The position numbers and the translations under genes were made by a program. The notes under the pieces were generated by a model that saw nothing but the letters and a program-made list of their open reading frames with translations, did not search any database and had not been told where the DNA came from. Positions 8,501 through 15,521 of a stretch of DNA of 22,068 nt are shown one piece after another (the first letter of the stretch is position 1; each line of letters starts with the position of its first letter). This stretch comes from a virus: the IMG/VR virus record IMGVR_UViG_3300009433_000068, positions 1-22,068 of that record, one strand, 5' to 3'.

Positions 8501-9670
8501 ATGTTAGAACGCACAGCTATCTCTGCTCTCAATGCTTTCCAACGAGGAGAACTAGAAGGTAGGTCAACCACTAGACTGGTATCTGATGCAGCGTTTGCTT
8601 CTCTTGGGGAACTGATCTCTCCATTTACAGAAGAGTCCATGGCTCTTGCTGCTTTCAGAGACGTGCTAGATCCTGAAGCAGAAAACCCGCTTATGAAAAC
8701 GTTAGGGCAAATTGGTCGTGGCGGTAAGACGGTTACAGGAGCCAAGATCTATAACCCTGAAGATAGTGTTGGAGATAAATTAGGTAAGTCTTTCAATCAC
8801 ATAGTTGATACAATTCTTCCATCTATAGTTCCTTTGGACGAAAGCGGTGGAAGGCTTGAGCCTAGCCGTTTCGCTCGAGGTTTTATAAATGATTTAAATC
8901 TCAACGAGACACTAGGTATAAAAGAAGAAGATCGAATGGGACGTGTTCGAGACCTGTCTCAAGAACTAGCCAGAGCCTTCACAGGTATTACAGAGTCCGA
9001 TTCACAAGCTAGTCAGGGTTTGAAATACAAAGGATACGAGTTTGCAAAAGCAAGGCAGGATGCTTCAAACATATTCAACTCTTTGGCTCGTCGTCCCAAT
9101 GTAACAAAAGAACAATTGCTTGAGGCATACAAAGATGCAAACGAAGCAAGGTTCAGAGCATACAATAGATTTTACAACACCATGAAAGATGTTGAAAGTT
9201 TAGGATTAGACGATTCTGAAATAATGCGGATTCTAAAAGAAGCAAACGTAAGTGGTGTAGATGCTTTGTCCGTTGGAATATACGAACCCTTTGAGGTTAG
9301 TAAGTCCGTTCTAGACAACATGGCGATAAATGGAACTCTGGATGAAGTTCCTTGGAGTGAGATCACAGATCTGATGAGCGATTCTATGGACAGAAGTTTT
9401 TTTAGGGACGAAGAGCCTACAGAGCAACCCGATCCTGTGATAAAACAAGAACCTGGTTTGTTTGGAGTTCCTGTCCAAGAAGAAATAAAACTATTTGGAC
9501 TTCCTGTGGATGAGTCTGCTAGACTTCCTGTGGCTCCTGCACCAGCACCAGCACCAAAACCAAAAACTCCAAAACAGGTTCAGGAAAAACAAAGAACTGT
9601 ATTGGGTACAGCAAGCAATCCTGCGACAGCGTTAGCCGATCTCTTGATCTCTCAGGGATCTACAGGTTAA
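5597..9670 (+). CDS. Giant internal virion (ejection-type) protein, 1357 residues
   Basis: AAAGGAG at 5584-5590 lies six bases before this ATG. The N terminus carries two copies of LFGxPVEETP, and the C terminus carries LFGVPVQEE and LFGLPVDES followed by a PAPAPAPKPK linker. Between them is a long, mostly helical protein. Residues about 85-215 are Ala/Gly-rich. Around residue 670 is SPVTQIRNVTTASAFAAAQG, and around 901-922 a hydrophobic segment (ATTFAVLPMGLSALGYAVSG) that could cross a membrane. After that come APWEKNARLIPTG and YVNFSYSNPYDMLERTAIS. These motifs recall the large polyvalent or internal virion proteins of marine phages. No lysozyme, protease or RNA polymerase catalytic motif could be recognised. 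As the largest and last late gene, a DNA-ejection or core protein is the best guess. Its stop codon overlaps the stop of the convergent minus-strand operon. Confidence 0.6.
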   Translation: MAEEKLFGVPVEETPLFGEPVEETPEAKPEGEYDPEEYEGVPQEFFEGIASGGTKVVQGVVELGALLSDATRGTDYHEDVVESFESFRARLGIDPKGIAGAIGEVGTQFVVPGVAAARVVGGLNALAKAGRFSKTAAQLGAAGVADAVVATNDTMTIGDFFDGGPTKTGDLVGLEAEERAIEGLANKLKVGFEGAAGVVAAPFIIRGVSEVAGKGATAVGQIPGATQLATGVKAIGKKIGRPIAQIEEARRMGETQSPFKNGVADALATLRYRGILPQEVADSRSLIPGLTEAEVRVANKLTTRLDQEIDKVVKIAAKNTEDSTALAKSDVFNTIDKYLTDPVRAEKAKFLKSLPKALRQPVSKMRTHLDQLSQRIVDSDFIKTNDFYVKETKKTISETIKGNLGSYLARRYRALEDPAFKPSDETLQMAASKFREDPVAVQNELQKIAESGKKTTAELGLADDFKLLGQVTEEQARIARDNFLETWKKRAVSKPVKGVSRVAEQRLKTGQFIKRQNIKDYQRALVGEIKNPLENYVATVSNMAEFNAVDNYFANIRRVAEQTPDGIGKIFRKPPEGGFSKTAKDTLNEEGYVVLGSGKGSSRADKSVEETLDTSGWGSLHGFAVPERVYQDLTRTVVGDTGWIGNSLRATYSGFLRTKGLTQYGKTILSPVTQIRNVTTASAFAAAQGNIGKGANLYESVRLVFENLRRLPAEKLAQEYADLQRLGIVNSQAELRELQELVRKGFGFADDVDGAVTKGFGSKISELPVIRWSKKAEALYQGGDDIWKVYNFVFEQNKLRNALGNMSDEGRASYVARKGGNINELDKLIKEESASIVRNNVPNYNLAPEAIKSLRRAPVGNFIAFPYEIIRTGMNTIARGIDELADANVEIQKIGLRRLTGAATTFAVLPMGLSALGYAVSGVSREEMKSYQRSLAAPWEKNARLIPTGRHEDGTPQYVNFSYSNPYDMLERTAISALNAFQRGELEGRSTTRLVSDAAFASLGELISPFTEESMALAAFRDVLDPEAENPLMKTLGQIGRGGKTVTGAKIYNPEDSVGDKLGKSFNHIVDTILPSIVPLDESGGRLEPSRFARGFINDLNLNETLGIKEEDRMGRVRDLSQELARAFTGITESDSQASQGLKYKGYEFAKARQDASNIFNSLARRPNVTKEQLLEAYKDANEARFRAYNRFYNTMKDVESLGLDDSEIMRILKEANVSGVDALSVGIYEPFEVSKSVLDNMAINGTLDEVPWSEITDLMSDSMDRSFFRDEEPTEQPDPVIKQEPGLFGVPVQEEIKLFGLPVDESARLPVAPAPAPAPKPKTPKQVQEKQRTVLGTASNPATALADLLISQGSTG

Positions 9671-9870
9671 TCCTCAATCTCAATCCTAACGCCTTTGCCT
9701 CCGAACATTCTAACCAGTTCGTCAGCCGATCCCTCTGTTTCCTTTAGGAGATCTTCATCACCGACCAGTGCAGCTAGGTCAATGGCCCAACCCACAAAGT
9801 CCATGAGTGATTCGACCTGCATTGGATGCATGTCTCTCAGTCCAAGTGTTTTCATATCTGGTTCAATCAT
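9667..9870 (-). CDS. Small acidic protein at end of replication operon
   Basis: This 67-residue protein starts MIEPDMKTLGLRDMHPMQVE. An upstream in-frame ATG (9885) exists, but the ATG at 9870 overlaps the polymerase stop (ATGA) and has GGGGAGAAG just upstream, so it is preferred. The protein is helical and acidic (MDFVGWAIDLAALVGDEDLL) and ends in a beta-like GVRIEIED. No known motif is seen. It is the last gene of the minus-strand replication operon and is presumably translated by reinitiation after the polymerase. Its stop codon overlaps that of the giant virion gene on the other strand. Function is unknown. Confidence 0.65.
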   Translation of the reverse strand: MIEPDMKTLGLRDMHPMQVESLMDFVGWAIDLAALVGDEDLLKETEGSADELVRMFGGKGVRIEIED

Positions 9871-11768
9871 TCTACTTCTCCCCAATCTGGTTTAATATCT
9901 ACGTCAATTCTGGAAGGGACCTTGAGTGGCACCCCCGTTTCCATAATCTCTTTGATCTTTCCTACCTGATCTTGGTTCTCTATGTTAAAGCATAACTCAT
10001 CATGAACCGTGAGCATAGGAATAAGTCCCTCGTTGTAACAATCAAGCATCGCCTTCTTTGTTTGGTCGGCTGCTGATCCTTGGATTAATCTGTTCAGTGC
10101 CTTGTATGTAAAGGCCCGTCTAATCTGTTTTCCATATTCCTTCTGTGCTTCCCCGTGAGGTAGGGGTTTGCCTACTCCGAAGGTGACAGGTTCATAAAGG
10201 TGAAACCTGCACTTACGGCCCAGTAGAGTGCGTATCTGACCGTTGTCTGATGCCTGTTTAGTAGCTAAGTCAGCCAGTCCTTTAACAAACGGCACCTTGT
10301 CCCTGTGTTGTCTGATCAAACTCTTCGCATCATCCGCAGGTATGCCTAGCTGATCTGCTAACTTTGCTACGCCCATACCGTACATGATGCCAAGGTTCAC
10401 GGTCTTCGCTTGCTTTCTCGTAATCCCTGCTAGATCTGCCACCATCTGATGGAGATCCACGTCCCCTGTATTGAACTCATCCACGATGTTATCAACCACA
10501 GCATGTCGTAGATGTGTGGGTACGGACGCTGCAAAGTGCACCAGTAACCTCGGCTCTTGGCTAGAGTAATCGAATGATCCCCACTGGCAACCGTCCTCCG
10601 GTATAAACAAACCACGAATCATCTTCTTGATGTCGGGATCTCGCGCAGGAATTTGCTGTAAGTTTGGGTTGGAAGATGAAAATCTACCAGTAACCGTGCC
10701 CCCTTCGTCTCTTCGTGTGGAGTGTAACTCAGTATGTATCCGTCCGTTGTGCTCGTGGCGCAGTATGCTATCGATAAACGTAGAGTCTGCCTTATCGAAC
10801 TCACGTAGTTTAACCAAAGCCTGACAAACCTTTGATGGGTGATCGATCAAAAACGATTTGGTAAACGATGGCGCACCCTTTTCTGTGGTCAGGTATTCCA
10901 TATCCATCTTATCAAACATCTTTTGGATAGAAGCAGAAGCCCAGATGTCTACCTTCATCCCTGCTTCCTTTTCGATAAACGAACGTAGCTCCTTGGTCTT
11001 GGCGCGAATTATCTTCTTGTTCTTGTCTGCCTTGTCGAGATCCACACGCACACCGTTGGTTCTCATGTCCAACATGCAGGGTATAAGATCCGTCTCTACA
11101 TTCCAGATGTGCCAGAGTTCTTGCTCCTCGAGTTGTACCTTCAGCGCATCCCATAGTTTAAGCGTAGCAACTGCGTCTTGCTCGGCATAGGCACCCACAT
11201 ACTTAGGCGGTAGCTTGTACATCTCTGCCTTTGGATCTACGCCCCACTCCTTGGCTGCTGCCTGTAGGAGTTTCTCATCCTTTCGAAGCTGTACGAAGTC
11301 TCGAGCCATTGCATCTAGACCAAAGGACCAACGGTTTTCGTCTACCAATGCGCCAGTAATCATCGTGTCGATGATCCTGCCCTGTATCTCTATGCCCTCG
11401 GCCCTCATCCAACCTGCATCGTAGGTTGCATTGTGCATGATCACGTTCATGTCAGGCACAGCCATCTGTTTCTTCAACCACTTGAGTGTGAACTTTGGAT
11501 CTAGATTGTGTGAGTTCTCATGACGAATAGGGAAGTACCCTTTGTATTCCCCTGCTGCCACAGCTATGCCAATGATGTGACCGTCCTTACGTGCCCAACC
11601 TGGCCCCAATGTTTTTATATTAGGATCGTAGGTCTCAAGATCTACAGCCACATCTTTGTAGCCTGTCAGGTCTGGATACTCTGGCGGTATGTTCCAGTCC
11701 TTGTCTATTAGATCTAGTTCCCCTTTGATCTGATGGTGTAATGCGCTGCCAAACAGGTTTACCTGCAT
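9867..11768 (-). CDS. polA: Family A DNA polymerase with 3'-5' exonuclease domain
   Basis: The protein is 633 residues from the ATG at 11768, which has GAGGAG upstream inside the previous gene. An in-frame ATG at 11795 is less likely. The proofreading domain is intact: ExoI VDLETYD (D43, E45), ExoII HNATYDAGW (N113, D117) and ExoIII YAEQDAVAT (Y194, D198). The polymerase domain has TGRFSSSNPNLQQIP (360-374), motif A FDYSSQEPRLL (D400, E405, R407), motif B/O-helix RKQAKTVNLGIMYGMG (R451, K455, Y463) and motif C TVHDELCF (H589, D590, E591). The residue equivalent to E. coli Phe762 is Leu459. Motif A has Ser-Gln-Glu-Pro where Pol I has Gln-Ile-Glu-Leu. There is no 5'-nuclease domain and no zinc-finger insertion. 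It is the phage replicase, working with the helicases, primase and SSB-like protein encoded in the same operon. Confidence 0.97.
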   Translation of the reverse strand: MQVNLFGSALHHQIKGELDLIDKDWNIPPEYPDLTGYKDVAVDLETYDPNIKTLGPGWARKDGHIIGIAVAAGEYKGYFPIRHENSHNLDPKFTLKWLKKQMAVPDMNVIMHNATYDAGWMRAEGIEIQGRIIDTMITGALVDENRWSFGLDAMARDFVQLRKDEKLLQAAAKEWGVDPKAEMYKLPPKYVGAYAEQDAVATLKLWDALKVQLEEQELWHIWNVETDLIPCMLDMRTNGVRVDLDKADKNKKIIRAKTKELRSFIEKEAGMKVDIWASASIQKMFDKMDMEYLTTEKGAPSFTKSFLIDHPSKVCQALVKLREFDKADSTFIDSILRHEHNGRIHTELHSTRRDEGGTVTGRFSSSNPNLQQIPARDPDIKKMIRGLFIPEDGCQWGSFDYSSQEPRLLVHFAASVPTHLRHAVVDNIVDEFNTGDVDLHQMVADLAGITRKQAKTVNLGIMYGMGVAKLADQLGIPADDAKSLIRQHRDKVPFVKGLADLATKQASDNGQIRTLLGRKCRFHLYEPVTFGVGKPLPHGEAQKEYGKQIRRAFTYKALNRLIQGSAADQTKKAMLDCYNEGLIPMLTVHDELCFNIENQDQVGKIKEIMETGVPLKVPSRIDVDIKPDWGEVE

Positions 11769-11769
11769 A

Positions 11770-12054
11770 TTATTTCTCCTCAATGAACTCCGCACCCAAG
11801 GCGGTGTATCCTGCTTTATCGATCCACGAATCCTCGTGGTTTATTGTTTCTATTAGTCTGCTCGTTTTTACCCAGTCCATCATCAACGTAACATGGGCCG
11901 GGGTTATCTGACCGTGTTTCTTTATGGCTCCTTCTATTATTATATTCCATCCATCGGCTATGCGTTGGTGATTTTCGTATGCATCACCGTAGTCCTTGGC
12001 CCTGTCACCATGGATTAGTTTTGCTGCTGTCTCTAAAACCTGTTGGCGTTTCAT
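11770..12054 (-). CDS. DUF6378-type phage protein
   Basis: This 94-residue protein reads ETAAKLIHGDRAKDYGDAYE near the N terminus, then ITPAHVTLMMDWVKTSRLIE, then DSWIDKAGYTALGAEF. The order 'GDR..DYGD..ENH.RIA', 'ITP.....MM...K..RL' and 'DSW.D.AGY.ALG' is the pattern I associate with the DUF6378 family, common in phages. The helical fold and conserved acidic residues recall MazG-like nucleotide pyrophosphohydrolases, but a catalytic EExxE-type cluster is not clear, so no reaction is assigned. Its ATG overlaps the stop of the zinc-ribbon gene (ATGA), and its stop is one base before the polymerase ATG. A role in nucleotide supply for replication is possible from context only. Confidence 0.75.
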   Translation of the reverse strand: MKRQQVLETAAKLIHGDRAKDYGDAYENHQRIADGWNIIIEGAIKKHGQITPAHVTLMMDWVKTSRLIETINHEDSWIDKAGYTALGAEFIEEK

Positions 12055-12209
12055 TGTATTGTTTGCTCCTCTTCCTCATTCGGAAAATAGAACAAAGAAA
12101 AAGAACCACACTTCGGGCAAGAGAAATTTGATACCATAAGGAACTCATCCTCCTCCGTGTCGTGATCACCACCCTGAATCATCTGTTCTCCGCAGTATAA
12201 ACATTTCAT
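12051..12209 (-). CDS. Small zinc-ribbon protein
   Basis: A longer frame starts at 12254, but the ATG at 12209 overlaps the helicase stop (ATGA) and gives a compact 52-residue zinc ribbon. C3-x2-C6 (MKCLYCG) pairs with C31-x2-C34 (SCPKCG). Between them is a conserved-looking GGDHDTEED segment and a beta strand (FLMVSNF). The C terminus is very acidic (NEEEEQ). I recall similar 'MKC..C...GGDHD...' miniproteins in other phages, without known function. It sits between the UvrD-like helicase and the DUF6378-type gene in the coupled replication operon. It could be a nucleic-acid or protein-binding accessory factor; that is inference. Confidence 0.7.
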   Translation of the reverse strand: MKCLYCGEQMIQGGDHDTEEDEFLMVSNFSCPKCGSFSLFYFPNEEEEQTIQ

Positions 12210-13735
12210 ATCGTGTACCTGTAATTTGTTTTTGCTTGTAGTAAGTAGAGACAATGTCTTGCTCTGGTTATACCAACGTAGAACGCTCGATGCTCATCGT
12301 CGGGGTAATCGCTTTCGCTGCATGCTTTGGTCGTTCCTAGATACACCAAACAGTTGTCATCCTCACCACCCTTCATAGCATGGAAAGTAGACAGGTTGAT
12401 TCTAGGTTCCGACAGCAAGTCATCTCCGCGTCTTGCCATAGCTGCAATGTAATCTTGTTCCACTGATCCAACACGTAGGACTTCGTATCCACTATGCTCT
12501 GCTCCTACCAGTAGCCCATACTCTTTTTGCAACTCCTCCATCGTTAACTCTGCATCAGGAGCCAACACATCTAACCTCTGTGTAAACCCACGTTTAACCA
12601 CTGCGTTCTGTCCCTGCTTGGGTACAGACGAATACAGATCCTTGATCCTTTGTAGCCCCACCTTCTTGTCCTGACACAGATCACTCCATGTAAACAGATT
12701 AGAAACCAGTTTGTTTGAGATACTTGGCCTACCCTTGATAGAAAACTTAAATCCCATCTCCTTGATTTTCTTCGCCATGTCATGGACAAACCCATTGGTT
12801 CGAGCCATCAAAGTCCACGACCCTTCGTGCAGAGGTGCATCCTCGAGGTGGTATATCCACTCGACAAGTCCCTCTTCTTCCCGAGGTTTGAATACTTTCA
12901 AATGCCGATCATCAATCCTGTTCGCAACAATCTTTGCTAGGTTATGCACAGAACTTGGGATTCTATACGATTGATCCAACACCTCTATGTTATCCGTACA
13001 TTTGTTGAACAGTTGTACATCCACCCCTGTCCATCGGTGGATCGCTTGGTCATCGTCCCCTGCAATAAACACCTGATCAGCATGCTCCGCTATCTTCGAC
13101 ACCATCTCCCACTGCATTGGGGTAAAGTCTTGAGCCTCATCAACAAACAGATAGTCCAAACTCGGTGGCTCCCCGACCTGAATGTACTTGTCAATCATGT
13201 CCACGTAGTCGAACTTGTTTGTGGATCGTTTGTATTCCTCAATCTGATTGTGTAGTTGTAACAACTTAGGGTAATGAAGGGATCTATCAGCAGCTTCATT
13301 GTACTCCTGATCCAAAGTTACCATGCGTAAACGTGCACGGCCCACCATCTGTAAGTAGTCGGCTCCCGATCCACCAATCGATGGCACTGCTAAACCATCA
13401 TCAAGTGCATTCGACATCCTACCTTCGAACGTCAGCCCTACATCACGGCCCACGTTGTCGTAGTCTTCCTTGTTCATGATGTCCGTTACCTGTAAACCCA
13501 AACCCCTGAACCCAAACGAATGGCTCGTCCGCATAAACGGAAAGTCTTTTGGCTCTAACTGAAACTCAGCGCAAGCACGAGTTACCATCTCCTCAATAGC
13601 CTTACGTGTAAAAGATATAACTCCAATGCGAGAAGGACTTGTGCCTCGGTCCAACGCACCACGGATCTCCTCAATCAAACGGTAGGTCTTACCGCAGCCA
13701 GGTGGCCCCAAGATTAATTTAGCTTTCGGGATCAT
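12206..13735 (-). CDS. UvrD/Rep-like superfamily 1 DNA helicase
   Basis: The protein is 509 residues from the ATG at 13735, preceded by AAGGGGAAAAGAAT; the in-frame ATG at 13774 is less likely. SF1A motifs are complete. Walker A is GPPGCGKT (10-17) and motif Ia is ISFTRKAIEEM (40-50). DEAQD (199-203) is followed by GDDDQAIHRWTG (226-237), QSYRIP (255-260), STFHAMKGGE (449-458) and VGITRAR (487-493). This is a 3'-5' ATP-driven DNA unwinding enzyme by family knowledge. It is shorter than E. coli UvrD (about 720), with reduced 1B/2B subdomains. With no DnaB-type helicase in the window, it is a candidate for the replicative or repair helicase paired with the polymerase. The gene overlaps the upstream HTH gene by 17 bases and the downstream zinc ribbon by 4. 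Confidence 0.93.
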   Translation of the reverse strand: MIPKAKLILGPPGCGKTYRLIEEIRGALDRGTSPSRIGVISFTRKAIEEMVTRACAEFQLEPKDFPFMRTSHSFGFRGLGLQVTDIMNKEDYDNVGRDVGLTFEGRMSNALDDGLAVPSIGGSGADYLQMVGRARLRMVTLDQEYNEAADRSLHYPKLLQLHNQIEEYKRSTNKFDYVDMIDKYIQVGEPPSLDYLFVDEAQDFTPMQWEMVSKIAEHADQVFIAGDDDQAIHRWTGVDVQLFNKCTDNIEVLDQSYRIPSSVHNLAKIVANRIDDRHLKVFKPREEEGLVEWIYHLEDAPLHEGSWTLMARTNGFVHDMAKKIKEMGFKFSIKGRPSISNKLVSNLFTWSDLCQDKKVGLQRIKDLYSSVPKQGQNAVVKRGFTQRLDVLAPDAELTMEELQKEYGLLVGAEHSGYEVLRVGSVEQDYIAAMARRGDDLLSEPRINLSTFHAMKGGEDDNCLVYLGTTKACSESDYPDDEHRAFYVGITRARHCLYLLQAKTNYRYTI

Positions 13736-13943
13736 ATTCTTTTCCCCTTGGTCTGGTGTTAACCCAGTCCTCAATCTCTGTCAGAACCCAACGGCTCGAG
13801 GACCTTTTGTTTGTCTCGTCTCCCAAGACAATAGGTTTCGGAAAGTCTCCGGTCTGCGATAATTTATATATGTAGGATTTCGATACGCCTAACATCTCGG
13901 CGACCTCACCCACTCGCAGCAGTCGATTAGAATGGGATTTCAT
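13719..13943 (-). CDS. AlpA/excisionase-like helix-turn-helix protein
   Basis: This 74-residue protein has an N-terminal winged HTH of the MerR/AlpA type: LLRVGEVAEMLGVSKSYIYK (residues 8-27), then LSQTGDFPKPIVLG and a wing ending SRWVLTEIEDWV. By family knowledge such proteins bind DNA as transcription activators or recombination directionality factors. AAAGGAG stands seven bases before the ATG. It overlaps the primase gene by 17 bases and the helicase gene by 17 bases, so it is made with the replication proteins. No integrase is visible in this window, so a regulatory role (for example a switch of gene expression or an initiator-like DNA binder) is more likely than excision. That is inference. 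Confidence 0.85.
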   Translation of the reverse strand: MKSHSNRLLRVGEVAEMLGVSKSYIYKLSQTGDFPKPIVLGDETNKRSSSRWVLTEIEDWVNTRPRGKEYDPES

Positions 13944-15462
13944 TGCTATACTCCTTTACAGGTAATTCTATTTCTTCCTCTTCGAACGCAGGGACAAACC
14001 AACAACGCACGTTTGTTCTTACTTCACCCTTTGGCCCACGCTTAACTATGTTTTGTTTTGTTGAGTCTCCCCCCAAGTCTCGTATCATCTGAGTTATCTG
14101 TCCCCGACTTGTAATGTTAAACCGTCTGTTGTGTAAGAACTCGAGTAGTCCTTCCAGTTTAAACTTGGTGGTTCCTGCATCTGTCCAAGGCTTATTCATT
14201 AGGATCTCTTCCGGTGCCATGGCTCTGATGTTACTTGTGCAGTATGTTTCTAGCAGATCTTTGAACTGTCCCGATATAGTAAGTTCATCTGGCACATCGA
14301 TGTACGTTGCCTGATTCATTAAACTATTGACCATCTGCTGCCACTTCTGTGGCTTGGTAGTCGGTGGCATGAACATACATTGCTCCATGCATGCACGTTG
14401 CCAAAGCATTTGATTCTGCAACTGCTCTGTCGAAAGCTGTATCCTTGTGCCGTTCACATCCATGAAATACAGACGTGGTTCGGACAGCATGATCGTTAGC
14501 CCCCCAACCTGTGGTGCATCCGGTGCATCTTGACCTATACCGAACTTAGCCAACACACACATAGACGGATCGCAGTACGACTTGAACGGCTCTTCCTTAC
14601 AAGTGTACCCCCAGTCTTTCTTCTCATGCTGTTTGATTACGGTCTGCACCTCTGAGGATGGAAGGGGCGGAGAGAATAACGTTCGGTTGTATTCCTCCAG
14701 AGACGATTGCCAACTGTCTGGAAACTTCTTCTTGCAGTACACACCCATAAAAAACAGAAGCTTGTTCCTTGGCTCTGACAAAGGTCCGTCTGAAAACAAG
14801 TGCCGTAAGCAAGGAGGTCCATCTTCGAAATGATTCCTCACAGTTTGTGTGGCTCGTATAGCTTCCAAGTCAGATAGGTTTACTCTGTTCTTGTCCACTG
14901 CATCCAGGAACTCATCCAGTTCCATCGCTTCTATTTTCTTATTGTAGCAAAACCTTTGTGGCATTTCAGCATCAAAGTACGGCATGTTAATAAAGTTACC
15001 AACATCTCCACGCTCGGCTATGATCTTGTCTTGCTTTGGAAATATCTCACACCCGCTGTGACCCAAGAGTATGGACATCTCTGTCAGATACTCACGAATA
15101 ATAGCAGCAGGTTCCCAGTCTTTTAGGAACACATACAAATGTGCACCCCCCGATTTAGATCGGCAATGTAATAAGGGGAGATCCAACTTGCGGATCTTCT
15201 CCTGTAATTCTTTGTGGTTAAGATCGTAGACATCTACATCGATGGCCCCAAACTTACACATGTTGTCTTCGTTAATCGGGATGGCCCCGACACCTTGCTT
15301 GCCGTCGATGTGCCCTTGCACAATCTCCTCAGTCAGTGGCTCCCGAACGATCCTACTCTTGCCTTCGGCCTTACCGTCACGTCCCACTCGACCAACGGTA
15401 GTCGTTCCATGTGCCGCTGCTGCACCCATATAGGCAGCAAGCAATCTTTTTGCTTGTGACAT
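13927..15462 (-). CDS. AEP-type primase with SSB-like C-terminal tip
   Basis: This 511-residue protein has AGGAG six bases before its ATG. The N-terminal domain shows archaeo-eukaryotic primase features. FGAIDVDVYD holds metal ligands D75 and D77, SKSGGAHLYVF holds the S/H pair with H108, and CEIFPKQ carries E139 as a probable third acid. These are the family's nucleotidyl-transfer residues. Cysteines C218, C288, C297 and C302 (CKEEPFKSYCDPSMC) in the following helical domain look like a metal-binding PriCT-like module. Residues 310-511 have no recognised domain; no helicase motif is present. The last residues are ELPVKEYSNEIPF, a tip like that of bacterial SSB and of the SSB-like protein encoded upstream. 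It probably primes, and may also extend, DNA for the phage polymerase. A stem-loop lies between it and the SSB-like gene. Confidence 0.85.
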   Translation of the reverse strand: MSQAKRLLAAYMGAAAAHGTTTVGRVGRDGKAEGKSRIVREPLTEEIVQGHIDGKQGVGAIPINEDNMCKFGAIDVDVYDLNHKELQEKIRKLDLPLLHCRSKSGGAHLYVFLKDWEPAAIIREYLTEMSILLGHSGCEIFPKQDKIIAERGDVGNFINMPYFDAEMPQRFCYNKKIEAMELDEFLDAVDKNRVNLSDLEAIRATQTVRNHFEDGPPCLRHLFSDGPLSEPRNKLLFFMGVYCKKKFPDSWQSSLEEYNRTLFSPPLPSSEVQTVIKQHEKKDWGYTCKEEPFKSYCDPSMCVLAKFGIGQDAPDAPQVGGLTIMLSEPRLYFMDVNGTRIQLSTEQLQNQMLWQRACMEQCMFMPPTTKPQKWQQMVNSLMNQATYIDVPDELTISGQFKDLLETYCTSNIRAMAPEEILMNKPWTDAGTTKFKLEGLLEFLHNRRFNITSRGQITQMIRDLGGDSTKQNIVKRGPKGEVRTNVRCWFVPAFEEEEIELPVKEYSNEIPF

Positions 15463-15476
15463 TTACTGCTCCTGTG

Positions 15477-15516
15477 AATTAAAGGGAGAGCAAGTGGACT
15501 ACCTCACCCTCCCAAG
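15477..15516 (-). terminator. Stem-loop between SSB-like and primase genes, possible partial terminator
   Basis: Read on the minus strand, an 11-base arm GGGAGGGTGAG can pair with CTTGCTCTCCC (plus-strand arms 15503-15513 and 15484-15494) through eight Watson-Crick and three G-T pairs. The loop is eight bases, and TTTAATT follows. The T tract is short, so readthrough into the primase is expected. The likely effect is to make more SSB-like protein than primase from one transcript. An RNA-processing site is the alternative. Confidence 0.5.
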
Positions 15517-15521
15517 GCTGC

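Noticed and set aside
9249-9366. Minus-strand and plus-strand frames within the giant virion gene and other large genes
   Set aside because: They are shadows of well-supported genes, with no ribosome sites or recognisable protein features.
9535-9570. PAPAPAPAPKPK stretch as a specific functional domain
   Set aside because: It is a common Pro/Ala linker produced by short codon repeats and has no function assignable on its own.
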